Origin: DASQHL01 sp963843685 | GTDB lineage: Bacteria > Chloroflexota > Dehalococcoidia > DSTF01 > JACRBR01 | Direction of reading: 5' to 3' | Assembly (NCBI GenBank): GCA_963843685.1 | Contig: CAWJLO010000007.1 | Span: 75,006-139,005 of the forward strand | Length of the DNA stretch: 64,000 nucleotides | Notes under the pieces: model-generated | Seen by the model: only the letters and a program-made list of their open reading frames with translations | Told to the model about the DNA's origin: nothing | Databases searched by the model: none | Program-made: the position numbers and the translations under genes | In this document: in pieces, positions 19,100 to 28,175 of the stretch | Layout: each line of letters starts with the position of its first letter | Numbering within the stretch: the stretch's first letter is position 1

Positions 19100-20476
19100 A
19101 TGGTAATAGAGACGCCCGAGAGGTCCGCCATCAGGCACGTACCGCCGGTTAAGCCCCGCCCCGTCCTCACCAACCGCAGTTTCCTCCTCCTCTGGCTGGC
19201 CCAGCTCATCTCTCAGTCGGCGCAGAACGCCATCCTGTTCACCCTCCTCGTGATCGTCACCAAGCTCACCAAGGGCTCCACGTTCACGTCCTTGCTCGTG
19301 CTGTCGTTTGTCGTGCCGTCGATCGTGTTTGGCATCTTCTCCGGCGTCATCGTCGATCTCTGGAGCAAGCGGCTGCTGCTCATCTACACGAACCTCGCCC
19401 GGATGCTGCTCGCCGTCTGCTTCCTCTTCTCTCGTGACCACGTTGCCCTGCTGATCTTGATCAGCGTCTTCTTCGCCACCTCGAGCCAGTTCTTCGGGAC
19501 GACCGACGCGGTCACGGTGCCGTCTGTCGTGCCCAAGGATCAGCTCATCGCCGCGAACAGTCTGTTCAGCCTCGCCGTCACGGGCTCGCAGCTCGCCGGC
19601 ATGATCTTCCTCGCGCCCATCCTCCTGCCCACGCTGGGCGAGGCGTGGCTCTTCGCGGTGGCGACGGTGATGTTCGGCGTCTCCGTGCTGTGCGCGTACC
19701 TCATGCCCCCGATCCGTGAGGAGGACGATCATCCTGACCGCCAGTGGCCCACGTTCCGGGAGCTGCGCGGCGCCGCCGGCGACTACGCGCACACGTTGCG
19801 CACGCTGGCGAAGGACCCTGTGTCGACCCTGGCGCTCGTGCACTACGCGACGGGCAGCTCGCTCGTGCTGCTCTTCGCCGTGCTCGTGCCGCGCTACATG
19901 CAGGCGATCCTCAAGGTTTCGCCGGACAAGGCCGTGACCATCTTCGCGCCCGTCGGTATCGGCGCCATCCTGGGGCTGCGCGCGCTCCCGATGATCGCCG
20001 CGCGGTTCGGCAAGAACCGCACCGTGATCATCGGCATGTGCGGCCTGGCGATCTGCGTGCTCGCGCTCGGGCTGGTGGATCCTATCGCGCGGATCCTCCA
20101 GCACACCGACAACCTCAACCCGTTCTCCGGTCAGCGCGCGGGCGGCCTCTCGATTCTGGTACTCCTGACGATGGCGTTCGCCGGGCCGCTTGGGTTCACG
20201 TACGCGCTGGTGAATGCGCCCGCGCAAACCGTCCTGCACGAACGCGCGCCCGCCGAAATGCGCGGCCGCGTCTTTGCGGCGCAGGTCGTGCTGGCGAACG
20301 CCGTGGGGATTCTGCCACTCATTGTCGCGGGGTCCGTGGCCGATATCTTTGGTGTCAGTCCGGTGCTGTTCGCCATCGCCGCCGTGATGGCGGGGATCGC
20401 CGGGGCGAGCATCTACCTGGAGACGAGATGGTCGGTGGGCATCCGGCCGCCGCCACCCCCGAACGCTCCGCCGTGA
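19100..20476 (+). CDS. Major facilitator superfamily transporter 2
   Basis: A 458-residue membrane protein of the same group as its upstream neighbour, starting on the very next base after that gene's stop. It has about 12 helices, the loop SGVIVDLWSKR between helices 2 and 3, and HERAPAEMRGRVFAA near the C-terminal repeat. The tail is Pro-rich (PPPPPNAPP). Its similarity to transporter 1 in layout and in these loops suggests an old duplication. Substrate unknown. Confidence 0.88.
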   Translation: MVIETPERSAIRHVPPVKPRPVLTNRSFLLLWLAQLISQSAQNAILFTLLVIVTKLTKGSTFTSLLVLSFVVPSIVFGIFSGVIVDLWSKRLLLIYTNLARMLLAVCFLFSRDHVALLILISVFFATSSQFFGTTDAVTVPSVVPKDQLIAANSLFSLAVTGSQLAGMIFLAPILLPTLGEAWLFAVATVMFGVSVLCAYLMPPIREEDDHPDRQWPTFRELRGAAGDYAHTLRTLAKDPVSTLALVHYATGSSLVLLFAVLVPRYMQAILKVSPDKAVTIFAPVGIGAILGLRALPMIAARFGKNRTVIIGMCGLAICVLALGLVDPIARILQHTDNLNPFSGQRAGGLSILVLLTMAFAGPLGFTYALVNAPAQTVLHERAPAEMRGRVFAAQVVLANAVGILPLIVAGSVADIFGVSPVLFAIAAVMAGIAGASIYLETRWSVGIRPPPPPNAPP

Positions 20477-20552
20477 GGCGAACTTCCGTTCGTTGACACC
20501 ATGAGCGAGGCGTGGCTAGACTTGATCGGATGTGGGACGGAGGCTGGACCCG

Positions 20553-21086
20553 TTGATTGAGATGACGATCGAAAGCATCAGGGTCAGCCTGATGAACTAC
20601 CAGCGGGTGGTGATCCTCCGGGAGAAGTCGTCCGAGCGATACCTTCCTATCTGGATCGGTCCCGCAGAGGCAGACGCCATCGCAGTGCAGTTGCAGGATG
20701 TCTCCGTCGCCCGCCCCCTCACACACGACCTGCTCCGCTCCGTCATTGATACACTCGGCGCCGCCGTCCACCACGTGCTCGTGAACGACCTCTCCAACGA
20801 CACCTTCTACGCCCGCATCTACCTCGACGTGAACGGCGGCATGATGGAGATCGACTCCCGCCCGAGCGACGCCATCGCGCTGGCCGTCCGCGCCAAGGTG
20901 CCCATCTACGCCGAAGAAGGCGTGCTGGACCGAGCCGGCGTACTGCTTGACAAGGAAGGTGAGCCCGTCGACGGCGCGGAGCGCACCGGTGCCAAGGTCG
21001 ATCCGGAGGAATTGGAGAAGATGTCCGCCTTCAAGGACTTCATCGAAAGCTTGGACTTGGACGACTTCGACAAGCGGAAGAGCTAG
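20553..21086 (+). CDS. DUF151 bifunctional nuclease family protein
   Basis: A 177-residue cytoplasmic protein. YLPIWIGPAEADAIA near residue 35, RPLTHDLL and DSRPSDAIALAVR near residue 105 identify DUF151; some relatives have DNase and RNase activity, which is why the family carries the nuclease name. The C-terminus has an acidic extra region (FIESLDLDDFDKRKS), perhaps a UvrB/UvrC-type motif remnant. TTG 20553 is chosen because GGAGG at 20539-20543 is correctly spaced and it gives the family's normal N-terminus MIEMTIESIRVSL. Confidence 0.88.
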   Translation: MIEMTIESIRVSLMNYQRVVILREKSSERYLPIWIGPAEADAIAVQLQDVSVARPLTHDLLRSVIDTLGAAVHHVLVNDLSNDTFYARIYLDVNGGMMEIDSRPSDAIALAVRAKVPIYAEEGVLDRAGVLLDKEGEPVDGAERTGAKVDPEELEKMSAFKDFIESLDLDDFDKRKS

Positions 21087-21113
21087 GCCGCCGGAATCGC
21101 GCTGAAAATGACC

Positions 21114-21141
21114 AACGACGGGCCCCCGGAGGCCCGTCGTT
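21114..21141 (+). terminator. Hairpin after the DUF151 gene
   Basis: Perfect 11-base stem (AACGACGGGCC at 21114-21124 with 21131-21141) and a six-base loop, 28 bases after the stop codon. No long T run follows, so termination is likely but may not be complete. Confidence 0.6.
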
Positions 21142-21282
21142 CGCATCTCGACAGACTCGGACTGGAGCGGTGCTCCACGCGCCTCGGAGGGCTTGGCGCG
21201 CCCTTGTCTGAGCCCCTTCCAACGCGCATACTCAAGCCGCCTTGGGGACGCAGATGGCGTTAAGTTCGTGCAAAATTTCACG

Positions 21283-21312
21283 TTGACTGGCCGAAGCCGA
21301 TTGTGATAGGAT
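21283..21312 (+). promoter_or_regulatory. Probable promoter of the ATP synthase operon
   Basis: TTGACT at 21283-21288 and TAGGAT at 21307-21312, with an 18-base spacer ending in TGTGA, 33 bases before the first atp gene. It lies after the upstream terminator hairpin, as expected for an independent operon. Confidence 0.55.
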
Positions 21313-21345
21313 TCGCAAAGTCCTGAGGGTCGACCGGAGGCGTAT

Positions 21346-21597
21346 ATGCAGCGCCTGACTCCGGCAATACAGCTCCTGGGGCTGGGATCCTACGTAGCGG
21401 CATGCATCGCCGGTGGCACAGTCGGGGGGTACTTCCTGGATGGAGTACTCGGCACCGGCAGGGTTCTGACGCTGAGCGGACTGGGGCTGGGACTATTGGC
21501 CGCCTTTTATGGCGGCTATCGCATGCTCATGGACACGATCGCCGACATCAACCGCTGGGAAGAGCGGCAGGCGAGAAAGAAAAAGAACACTCCTTGA
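21346..21597 (+). CDS. atpI: ATP synthase assembly protein AtpI/AtpZ type
   Basis: An 83-residue protein with two membrane helices (about 8-30 and 40-62) and a basic tail (RQARKKKN). Glycine-rich helix 1 (GGTVGGYFLDG) and the place in front of atpB fit the AtpI/AtpZ group, which helps c-ring assembly or carries magnesium/calcium. ATG 21346 follows GACCGGAGGCGTAT. The stop overlaps the atpB TTG start. Confidence 0.8.
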   Translation: MQRLTPAIQLLGLGSYVAACIAGGTVGGYFLDGVLGTGRVLTLSGLGLGLLAAFYGGYRMLMDTIADINRWEERQARKKKNTP

Positions 21598-22805
21598 AGA
21601 ATCCGAAGACCGTCCTCATCGTTGTCGGCGTGCTGCTCTTGCTCGCCGTCGGCTTCTTCTTCGTGCGCGGGCCGAAGCCCGTAATCGAGATCAAGGCGGA
21701 GACGCTCGCGGACCTCGGCCCGCTGCCGCTCGTGAACACGTACGTCTCGTCGTCGCTGGCCGTCATCGTGACGATCGTCATCTTCTGGATCGGTACGCGA
21801 AAGATGACGATGGTGCCCGGGCGGGCCCAGAACTTCGTGGAGTTCGTTGCCGAGACCGGCCTGAACATGTGCACCTCGACGGCCGGCGAGCGCAACGGGC
21901 GGCGCTTCTTCGCCGTCTTCATGACGATTTTCGTCTTCATCTGGATCGCGAACTGGCTGGCGCTGTTCCCCTTCTACAACTCCATCGGAGCCTTCGAGAA
22001 GGTCACGGCCGAGGATTTCCACAAGGAAGCCGTCGTCATGAGCAAGTCGGCCGGCATCAGCCTGATCCACCTCAACCAGAAGTCGATCAAGTTCGAGGCT
22101 GACACCGTGTCCTGCAATGCGTACGAGACCAGCTCCGCCTCGGGAACGTCCGGAGCCGCGGCACAGACGAAGGACGAGTGCGTCAACGGCCTGCGCGGCA
22201 AGGCCATCGCCGAGCAGCTCGACAAGAAGGAAGATACGCACTCGGGCGTGGAGGCGTGCGCGACGATGTCGGGCTCGCAGCAGGACGAGTGCTACGTCAC
22301 CGCCTCGGACACCGCCATCCAACAGCTCAACGATAGCGGCAAGCGCCTCGGCCTCCTGAAGCCGTACTTCCGCAGCACGAATACAGACATCAACTCGCCG
22401 CTCTCGATCGCCATCATGTCGGCGATCTTCGTCGAGGGCTGGGGCATCACGACGCTGGGATTCTTCCGCTACGGGTCGAAATTCTTCACGCTGCGGAGCC
22501 CGATCGCGTTCTTCGTCGGGATTCTGGAGTTCGTTGCCGAGATCGCGCGCCTGATCAGCTTTACCTTCCGTCTCTTCGGCAACCTGATGGCGGGCGAGAT
22601 CGTCCTTCTGGTCATGACGTTCCTCGTGCCGTTCGTGATCACGCTGCCGTTCTATGCGCTCGAGATGTTCGTCGGAGTGATCCAGGCATTCATCTTCGCC
22701 ATGTTGACGCTCGTCTTCGGCGTGCTCGCGGTGAGCGCGCACGACGACCACGATGACCATGGCGAGCACGCCGAGCACGCGGTGGAAGGCGCCGCGCACG
22801 CGTAA
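21594..22805 (+). CDS. atpB: F1Fo ATP synthase subunit a with large internal insertion
   Basis: Forms the proton half-channels of Fo. The essential Arg lies in FTFRLFGNLMAGE (R326), and FVEFVAE and the final helices are canonical. The protein has 403 residues, against about 230-280 usually. Residues about 135-255 are a hydrophilic insert between helices 2 and 3, with four cysteines (174, 196, 222, 233). The C-terminus (383-396) is His/Asp-rich. It starts at TTG 21594, overlapping the atpI stop (TTGA). The insert, if outside the membrane, could form disulfides. Reading frame and motifs are intact on both sides, so it is not an error. Confidence 0.92.
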   Translation: MKNPKTVLIVVGVLLLLAVGFFFVRGPKPVIEIKAETLADLGPLPLVNTYVSSSLAVIVTIVIFWIGTRKMTMVPGRAQNFVEFVAETGLNMCTSTAGERNGRRFFAVFMTIFVFIWIANWLALFPFYNSIGAFEKVTAEDFHKEAVVMSKSAGISLIHLNQKSIKFEADTVSCNAYETSSASGTSGAAAQTKDECVNGLRGKAIAEQLDKKEDTHSGVEACATMSGSQQDECYVTASDTAIQQLNDSGKRLGLLKPYFRSTNTDINSPLSIAIMSAIFVEGWGITTLGFFRYGSKFFTLRSPIAFFVGILEFVAEIARLISFTFRLFGNLMAGEIVLLVMTFLVPFVITLPFYALEMFVGVIQAFIFAMLTLVFGVLAVSAHDDHDDHGEHAEHAVEGAAHA

Positions 22806-22888
22806 GGGGAACCGCCCGTTCAGGGCTGAAGGACAGCACCGAGTGCGCCCGAGGTGAGTACGGGCGAAGGAAAGAAGGAGAACCTGCA

Positions 22889-23152
22889 TTGGACATCCAC
22901 GTAATGTTGCCGCTCCTGGCGTTCACGGACGCCGGTCTCAAGTACATCGGCGCCGGCATCGCCATCGGCATGGGGGCGTTCGCGCCCGCTCTTGCCATCG
23001 GCATGCTGACGGGCAAGGCGATGGAGGCGCTCGGCCGGAACCCGGAGGCGCAGCCGGTGATCCAGACGAACATGATTCTGGGTATCGCCTTCGCGGAAGC
23101 CATCGCGATTTACGCGCTGGTCGTCGCGATCATGATCGGGTTCGTGTTCTAG
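22889..23152 (+). CDS. atpE: F1Fo ATP synthase subunit c
   Basis: An 87-residue rotor-ring subunit: two membrane helices joined by the polar loop GRNPEAQP. The ion-binding carboxylate is the Glu in GIAFAEAIAIYALV. No clear sodium-ligand pattern (Gln plus Ser/Thr) stands out, so protons are more likely. TTG 22889 is used after AAGAAGGAGAACC; ATG 22904 would trim five residues. It sits 83 bases after atpB. Confidence 0.93.
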   Translation: MDIHVMLPLLAFTDAGLKYIGAGIAIGMGAFAPALAIGMLTGKAMEALGRNPEAQPVIQTNMILGIAFAEAIAIYALVVAIMIGFVF

Positions 23153-23219
23153 GAGTCCGTTTGCCGGCGCAGGCTCGCGAGGGCATCGTGCCGGGCCAGC
23201 ACTCCGACAGGAGCTGACC

Positions 23220-23735
23220 ATGATCATCCTTGGAATCTCGGATCTGGGCATCAACTTGCCGGTCCTCATCGCGCAGCTGGTGAACTTCACCATCCTGCTC
23301 GTGGTGCTGCGCATCGTCGCGTGGGGCCCGCTGATGAAGATGCTCGACGAGCGGCGCGACCGCATCGCCGACAGCCTCTCCGCCGCCGATCAGGCGAAGG
23401 CGCAGGTCGCCGAGTCTGAACGCCACGTGCAGGAGCAGGTCGAGGCCTCCCGCCGCGAGGCACAGCAGCTCATCGGCCAGGCGCAGGAGATCGCCGCGCG
23501 TATCCAGGCCGACGCCCGCACGCAGGCGCAGGCTGACGCGGAAGCGACGCTCGTCCGCGCGCGCAACGAGATCCAACTCGAGCGCGACACCGCGATCGCC
23601 GACCTCCGCAAGGAGTTCGCCGACCTGACCATCTCGGCTGCGGAGAAGGTGATCAACCAGTCGCTCGACCGCGGACAGCACCGCCGGCTGATCGAGGAAG
23701 CGCTCGCGGACTCCAGCTTCAGGGAGAAGAACTAG
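23220..23735 (+). CDS. atpF: F1Fo ATP synthase subunit b
   Basis: A 171-residue peripheral stalk subunit. One membrane helix (about residues 13-35, LPVLIAQLVNFTILLVVLRI) is followed by a long charged coiled coil rich in Ala, Glu, Gln and Arg up to the C-terminus. ATG 23220 follows GACAGGAGCTGACC. It ends one base before the atpH start, so the two stalk subunits are probably translated together. Confidence 0.93.
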   Translation: MIILGISDLGINLPVLIAQLVNFTILLVVLRIVAWGPLMKMLDERRDRIADSLSAADQAKAQVAESERHVQEQVEASRREAQQLIGQAQEIAARIQADARTQAQADAEATLVRARNEIQLERDTAIADLRKEFADLTISAAEKVINQSLDRGQHRRLIEEALADSSFREKN

Positions 23736-23736
23736 C

Positions 23737-24283
23737 TTGGCAACGCACAGCGTCTCGGCCCTGCGTTACGCGGAAGCGGCTTTCGAACTCGCCGTGGAGA
23801 GCGACGCGCTCGACGCCTGGGCCGCCGATCTCCGCACGATCGCCGGATTCGCCGAGGAGCCGGACGCCGCGGGCGTCCTGCTCAGCGAACCGCGTCCCGC
23901 GCGACGAAAAGCGCCGCCTGCTCGAGGCCGCGCTGGGCCGCGACGTGAGCCCGCTGGCGCTGAACCTGGCGCTGCTGCTCAACGATCGCGGAAAGCTGCA
24001 GATCGCCCGCGACGTTCAACTCCGCTACCAGGAGATGCTGGACGAGCGCCGCGGCATCGCCCACGCCACCGTCACGACCGCCGTCGCCCTCTCCGATGAC
24101 GAACGGCACGCCGTGACAGGCAAGCTCTCCTCCATCACAGGCAAGCAGGTCGACGTCACGTCCGTCGTCGACGAGTCCATCATCGGCGGCGTGGTCGCCC
24201 GCATCGGCGATCAGCTCATCGACGGCAGCACACGGACACGGCTGCTGGCGCTCAAGCGCCGGCTTGAAGGCGCGGCACGATAA
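23737..24283 (+). CDS. atpH: F1Fo ATP synthase subunit delta (one frameshift)
   Basis: Links the b stalk to the F1 head. The N-terminal helical part reads from TTG 23737 (MATHSVSALRYAEAAFELA) to about 23890; the frame then changes by +1 and continues VPRDEKRRLLEAALGRDVSP to the C-terminal block DESIIGGVVARIGDQLIDGS, the family hallmark. Rebuilt length is about 181 residues, normal. An essential gene in an otherwise intact operon, so a one-base assembly error is likely. Confidence 0.88.
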
Positions 24284-24307
24284 CGGGATCGGTCCCGGAG
24301 GTTAAAG

Positions 24308-25819
24308 ATGGCGATTCGGTCAGAAGAGATCTCGAGCATCATCAAGCAACAGATCCAGCAATTCGGCGCGGAGGTGCAGACCGTCAACGTCGGCACCGTC
24401 GTCGAAGCCGGTGACGGGATCGCCCGCGTCCACGGCCTCTCGAACGTCGCCTACAGCGAGTTGGTCGAGTTCCCGAACGGCGTCATGGGCCTCGCGCTGA
24501 ACCTGGAGGAAGACAGCGTCGGCGTCGTCGTCCTCGGTGCGTACGACGCCATCAAGGAAGGCGACGAGGTCCGCGCCACCGGCCGCATCGTGGAGGTGCC
24601 CGTGGGCGACGCGATGCTCGGCCGCGTCGTCGACGCGCTGGGCCAGCCCATCGACGGCAAGGGCATGATCGCAACCACGAAGACGCGCGCCGTCGAGCGC
24701 ATCGCGCCGGACGTCACCACGCGGCAGTCCGTCGACACGCCCGTGCAGACCGGCATCAAGGCCATCGACGGCATGATCCCCGTCGGCCGCGGCCAGCGCG
24801 AGCTCATCATCGGCGACCGCGGCACAGGCAAGACCGCGCTCGCCGTCGACGCCATCATCAACCAGAAGGGCGGCGACCTCATCTGCATCTACGTCGGCAT
24901 CGGCCAGAAGGCCGCGAAGATGGCGCAGCTGATGGGCGTGCTGGAGAAGGAAGGCGCGCTCGCGCACACCGTCATGGTGTCGGCGACCGCGTCCGACTCG
25001 GCCGCCCTCCAGTACCTCGCGCCGTTCTCCGGATGCGCCATCGCCGAAGAGTGGATGGAGCAGGGCAAGGACGTCCTCATCGTCTACGACGACCTCTCCA
25101 AGCACGCATGGGCCTACCGCCAGGTGTCGCTGTTGCTCCGCCGCCCGCCCGGCCGCGAGGCCTACCCCGGCGACGTCTTCTACCTGCACAGCCGCCTGCT
25201 CGAGCGCTCCGCCAAGCTCAACAAGGAGAACGGCGGCGGTTCCATCACCGCGCTCCCCATCATCGAGACGCAGGCGAACGACATCTCCGCCTACATCCCG
25301 ACGAACGTCATCTCGATCACCGACGGACAGATCTTCCTGGAGAACGACCTCTTCAACGCCGGCATCCGCCCCGCCATCAACGCCGGAAACTCTGTCTCCC
25401 GCGTAGGCACGGCGGCGCAGCGCAAGGCGATGAAGCAGGTCGCTGGCCAGCTGCGCATCGACATGGCGCAGTATCGCGAGCTGCAGGCGTTCGCTCAGTT
25501 CGGTACAAGCGACCTGGACCCCGCGACGCGCCGCCAGCTGGAGCGCGGCCAGCGCGCGCAGGAGATGCTCAAGCAGCCACAGTACCAGCCGCTCTCGATG
25601 GCCCAGCAGGTGGAGATCTTCTGGGCGCTCAACAACGGCTTCCTGGACGACGTGCCGGTCGAGAAGGTGCAGGCGTTCGAAGCCGCGTTCCACAACTTCA
25701 TGGAGAGCAACAAGCCGGAGATCGCGGCGACCCTTGCCGGAGAGCTCGTGCTCTCGGACGAGACGGCGGCGCAGCTGAAGCAGGCCGTGACCGATTTCAA
25801 GAACACGGTGCCGTACTAA
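24308..25819 (+). CDS. atpA: F1Fo ATP synthase subunit alpha
   Basis: A 503-residue F1 subunit carrying the regulatory nucleotide sites. Walker A is GDRGTGKT, with ELIIGDRGTGKTALAVD near residue 165; YDDLSKHAWAYRQVSLLLRRPPG and NVISITDGQIFLE are standard. ATG 24308 follows GGAGGTTAAAG. Length and motifs are typical of bacterial AtpA. Unremarkable apart from the locus. Confidence 0.97.
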   Translation: MAIRSEEISSIIKQQIQQFGAEVQTVNVGTVVEAGDGIARVHGLSNVAYSELVEFPNGVMGLALNLEEDSVGVVVLGAYDAIKEGDEVRATGRIVEVPVGDAMLGRVVDALGQPIDGKGMIATTKTRAVERIAPDVTTRQSVDTPVQTGIKAIDGMIPVGRGQRELIIGDRGTGKTALAVDAIINQKGGDLICIYVGIGQKAAKMAQLMGVLEKEGALAHTVMVSATASDSAALQYLAPFSGCAIAEEWMEQGKDVLIVYDDLSKHAWAYRQVSLLLRRPPGREAYPGDVFYLHSRLLERSAKLNKENGGGSITALPIIETQANDISAYIPTNVISITDGQIFLENDLFNAGIRPAINAGNSVSRVGTAAQRKAMKQVAGQLRIDMAQYRELQAFAQFGTSDLDPATRRQLERGQRAQEMLKQPQYQPLSMAQQVEIFWALNNGFLDDVPVEKVQAFEAAFHNFMESNKPEIAATLAGELVLSDETAAQLKQAVTDFKNTVPY

Positions 25820-25857
25820 CGAGCCGGCGACGGCAACGAGGGACTGGCGACTAGCAC

Positions 25858-26721
25858 ATGGCGACAATCAGGCAGATCAAGCGGCGCGTGCGCTCCGTCA
25901 CCTCCATCGCGAAGGTGACGAAGGCGATGGAGCTCGTCGCCGGGTCCAAGATGCGGCGGTCGCAGGCGCGCGCCCTCGCCGCCCGCCCGTACGCCGAGAA
26001 GATGATGGAGATCCTCGGCGATCTCTCCAGGCAGCGCGCCGAGGACGAGGAGTCGCATTCGTTCCTCACGCCGCGACCGGTGCAAAACACGCTGATTGTC
26101 TATCTGGGCCCGAACCGTGGGCTCGCCGGCGGACTGCCGTCGAATCTCAGCCGCAGGGCCGCCTCGTTCGCCCTGGAGCAGGAGAGCCCCGTCAGCTTCG
26201 TCACCGTCGGCAAGAAGGCGCGGGACTTCGTCGTGCGCGCTGGCCAGGTGCTCGTCGCCGAGTTCACCATGCCGGACTACCCCGATTTGAGCGACACGCT
26301 GGCGTTGACGCAGATCATCGTTGACGAGTACGAGTCCGGCCGTGTCGACCGCGTGTTCGTGCTGTTCCCCCGGTTCGTCAACACGGCTGTCCAGACCCCG
26401 TCGGTGCGCCAGCTCCTGCCCATTCAGCCACAGGACATCCCCGGCAGCGCCACCGCCGAGGTGGACTACATCTACGAGCCGAGCGCCAAGGGCGTGCTCG
26501 ATCGACTCCTCCCCCGCTACGTGGAGATGACGGTCTACCAGGCCATCCTCGAGACGGAGGCCAGCGAGCTGTCCGCGCGCATGGTCGCCATGCGCAACGC
26601 GACAGAGTCCGCGAACGAGATGATCCAGACGCTGACGCTGGTCTACAACAAGGCACGCCAGGAGCAGATCACCAAGGAACTGCTCGACATCGTGGGTGGT
26701 GTCGAAGCGATGAACGCCTGA
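25858..26721 (+). CDS. atpG: F1Fo ATP synthase subunit gamma
   Basis: A 287-residue central rotor shaft. The N-terminal helix IKRRVRSVTSIAKVTKAMELV and the C-terminal helix ASELSARMVAMRNATESANEM pair as the coiled coil that turns in F1; GPNRGLAGGL is the usual conserved mid-loop (more often SDRGLCG). ATG 25858 is preceded by a GGCGACTGGCGAC-type repeat rather than a strong ribosome site. Length is normal. Confidence 0.95.
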   Translation: MATIRQIKRRVRSVTSIAKVTKAMELVAGSKMRRSQARALAARPYAEKMMEILGDLSRQRAEDEESHSFLTPRPVQNTLIVYLGPNRGLAGGLPSNLSRRAASFALEQESPVSFVTVGKKARDFVVRAGQVLVAEFTMPDYPDLSDTLALTQIIVDEYESGRVDRVFVLFPRFVNTAVQTPSVRQLLPIQPQDIPGSATAEVDYIYEPSAKGVLDRLLPRYVEMTVYQAILETEASELSARMVAMRNATESANEMIQTLTLVYNKARQEQITKELLDIVGGVEAMNA

Positions 26722-26757
26722 CGCCGACAACGGAAGCGCGCGGGCGCGGAGGTAGAC

Positions 26758-28170
26758 ATGACGACGACAATCGCAGGGCAGGGCAAGGTAGCGCAGGTGA
26801 TCGGCACCGTCGTGGACGTCGAGTTCCCGGCGGGCGTCCTCCCGGACCTGTACAACGCGCTGGAGATCGCGATTGACGGCGGCACACTCATCGCCGAGGT
26901 CAACGCGCACCTCGGCAACAACTGGGTGCGCGCGCTGGCGATGAACACCACCGACGGCCTGCGCCGCGGAGCCGCCGTGCGCGACACTGGCGCGCCGATC
27001 ACCGTTCCCGTCGGTCCGGCGACGCTCGGCCGCCTGTTCGACGTGCTCGGCACTGCGCTTGACAAGCGCGGCGACGTCTCGCGCGAACACACGGCATCGA
27101 TCCACCGCAAGGCCCCCGCGTTCGAGGAGCAGGAGACCCAGGTCCAGGTGCTGGAGACCGGCATCAAGGTCGTGGACCTCATCGCCCCGCTCGTCCGCGG
27201 CGGCAAGGTCGGCCTGTTTGGCGGCGCCGGCGTGGGCAAGACCGTGCTCATCAAGGAGCTGATCCGGAACATCGCCGCGGAGCACTCCGGCATCTCCGTC
27301 TTCACCGGCGTAGGCGAGCGCTCCCGCGAGGGCAACGACCTCTGGGTCGAAATGGAAGAGTCGGGCGTGCTCGACAAAACGGTGCTTGTCTTCGGCCAGA
27401 TGAACGAGCCCCCCGGCGTCCGTCTCCGCGTCGCGCTCACCGGCCTCACAATGGCGGAGTACTTCCGCGACGAGTCCGGCCAGGACGTGCTGCTCTTCAT
27501 CGACAACATCTACCGCTACACGCTCGCCGGCATGGAGGTCTCAGCCCTCCTCGGCCGCATGCCCTCCGCCGTGGGCTACCAGCCCACCCTGGCCACGGAG
27601 ATGGGCGACCTGGAGGAGCGGATCACGACCACCAAGAAGGGTTCGATCACCTCGTTCCAGGCGATCTACGTGCCGGCCGACGACTACACGGACCCCGGTG
27701 TGGCGACGACCTTCGGCCACCTCGACGCCGTCGTCGCCCTCGACCGCGCCATCTTCGAGAAGGCCATCTTCCCGGCGATGGACCCGCTGGCCTCGAACTC
27801 GCGCATCCTCGACCCGAACATCGTCGGCCAGGAGCACTTCGACGTCGCGCGCGGCGTGCAGCGGGTGCTGCAGCGGTACAAGGACCTGCAGGACATCATC
27901 GCCATCCTCGGTGTGGAGGAGCTCTCCGACGAGGACAAGCAGACCGTAGCGCGCGCCCGCCGCGTCGAGCGCTTCCTCGGCCAGGCCATGTTCATGGGCG
28001 AGATGTTCACCGGCATTCCGGGCCAGTACGTGTCGGTCAAGGAGACCGTCCGCGGCTTCAAGGAGATCCTCGAAGGCAAGCACGACGCGCTGCCCGAGCA
28101 AGCGTTCGTCAACGTCGGCACCATCGACCAGGCCGTCGAGAAGGCGCAGAAGATGGCGTCGGAGGGCTAG
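26758..28170 (+). CDS. atpD: F1Fo ATP synthase subunit beta
   Basis: The 470-residue catalytic subunit. Walker A is GGAGVGKT; GVGERSREGNDLW, the catalytic loop after it, and VLLFIDNIYRY (Walker B) are canonical. The C-terminal part has the ELSDEDKQTVARARR helix-loop (DELSEED-like). ATG 26758 follows GCGGAGGTAGAC. Intact and typical. Confidence 0.97.
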   Translation: MTTTIAGQGKVAQVIGTVVDVEFPAGVLPDLYNALEIAIDGGTLIAEVNAHLGNNWVRALAMNTTDGLRRGAAVRDTGAPITVPVGPATLGRLFDVLGTALDKRGDVSREHTASIHRKAPAFEEQETQVQVLETGIKVVDLIAPLVRGGKVGLFGGAGVGKTVLIKELIRNIAAEHSGISVFTGVGERSREGNDLWVEMEESGVLDKTVLVFGQMNEPPGVRLRVALTGLTMAEYFRDESGQDVLLFIDNIYRYTLAGMEVSALLGRMPSAVGYQPTLATEMGDLEERITTTKKGSITSFQAIYVPADDYTDPGVATTFGHLDAVVALDRAIFEKAIFPAMDPLASNSRILDPNIVGQEHFDVARGVQRVLQRYKDLQDIIAILGVEELSDEDKQTVARARRVERFLGQAMFMGEMFTGIPGQYVSVKETVRGFKEILEGKHDALPEQAFVNVGTIDQAVEKAQKMASEG

Positions 28171-28175
28171 GTTAC

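Noticed and set aside
24320..25867. 515-residue minus-strand frame opposite atpA
   Set aside because: Antisense shadow of a conserved gene, rich in Arg, Asp, Val and Leu without motifs.
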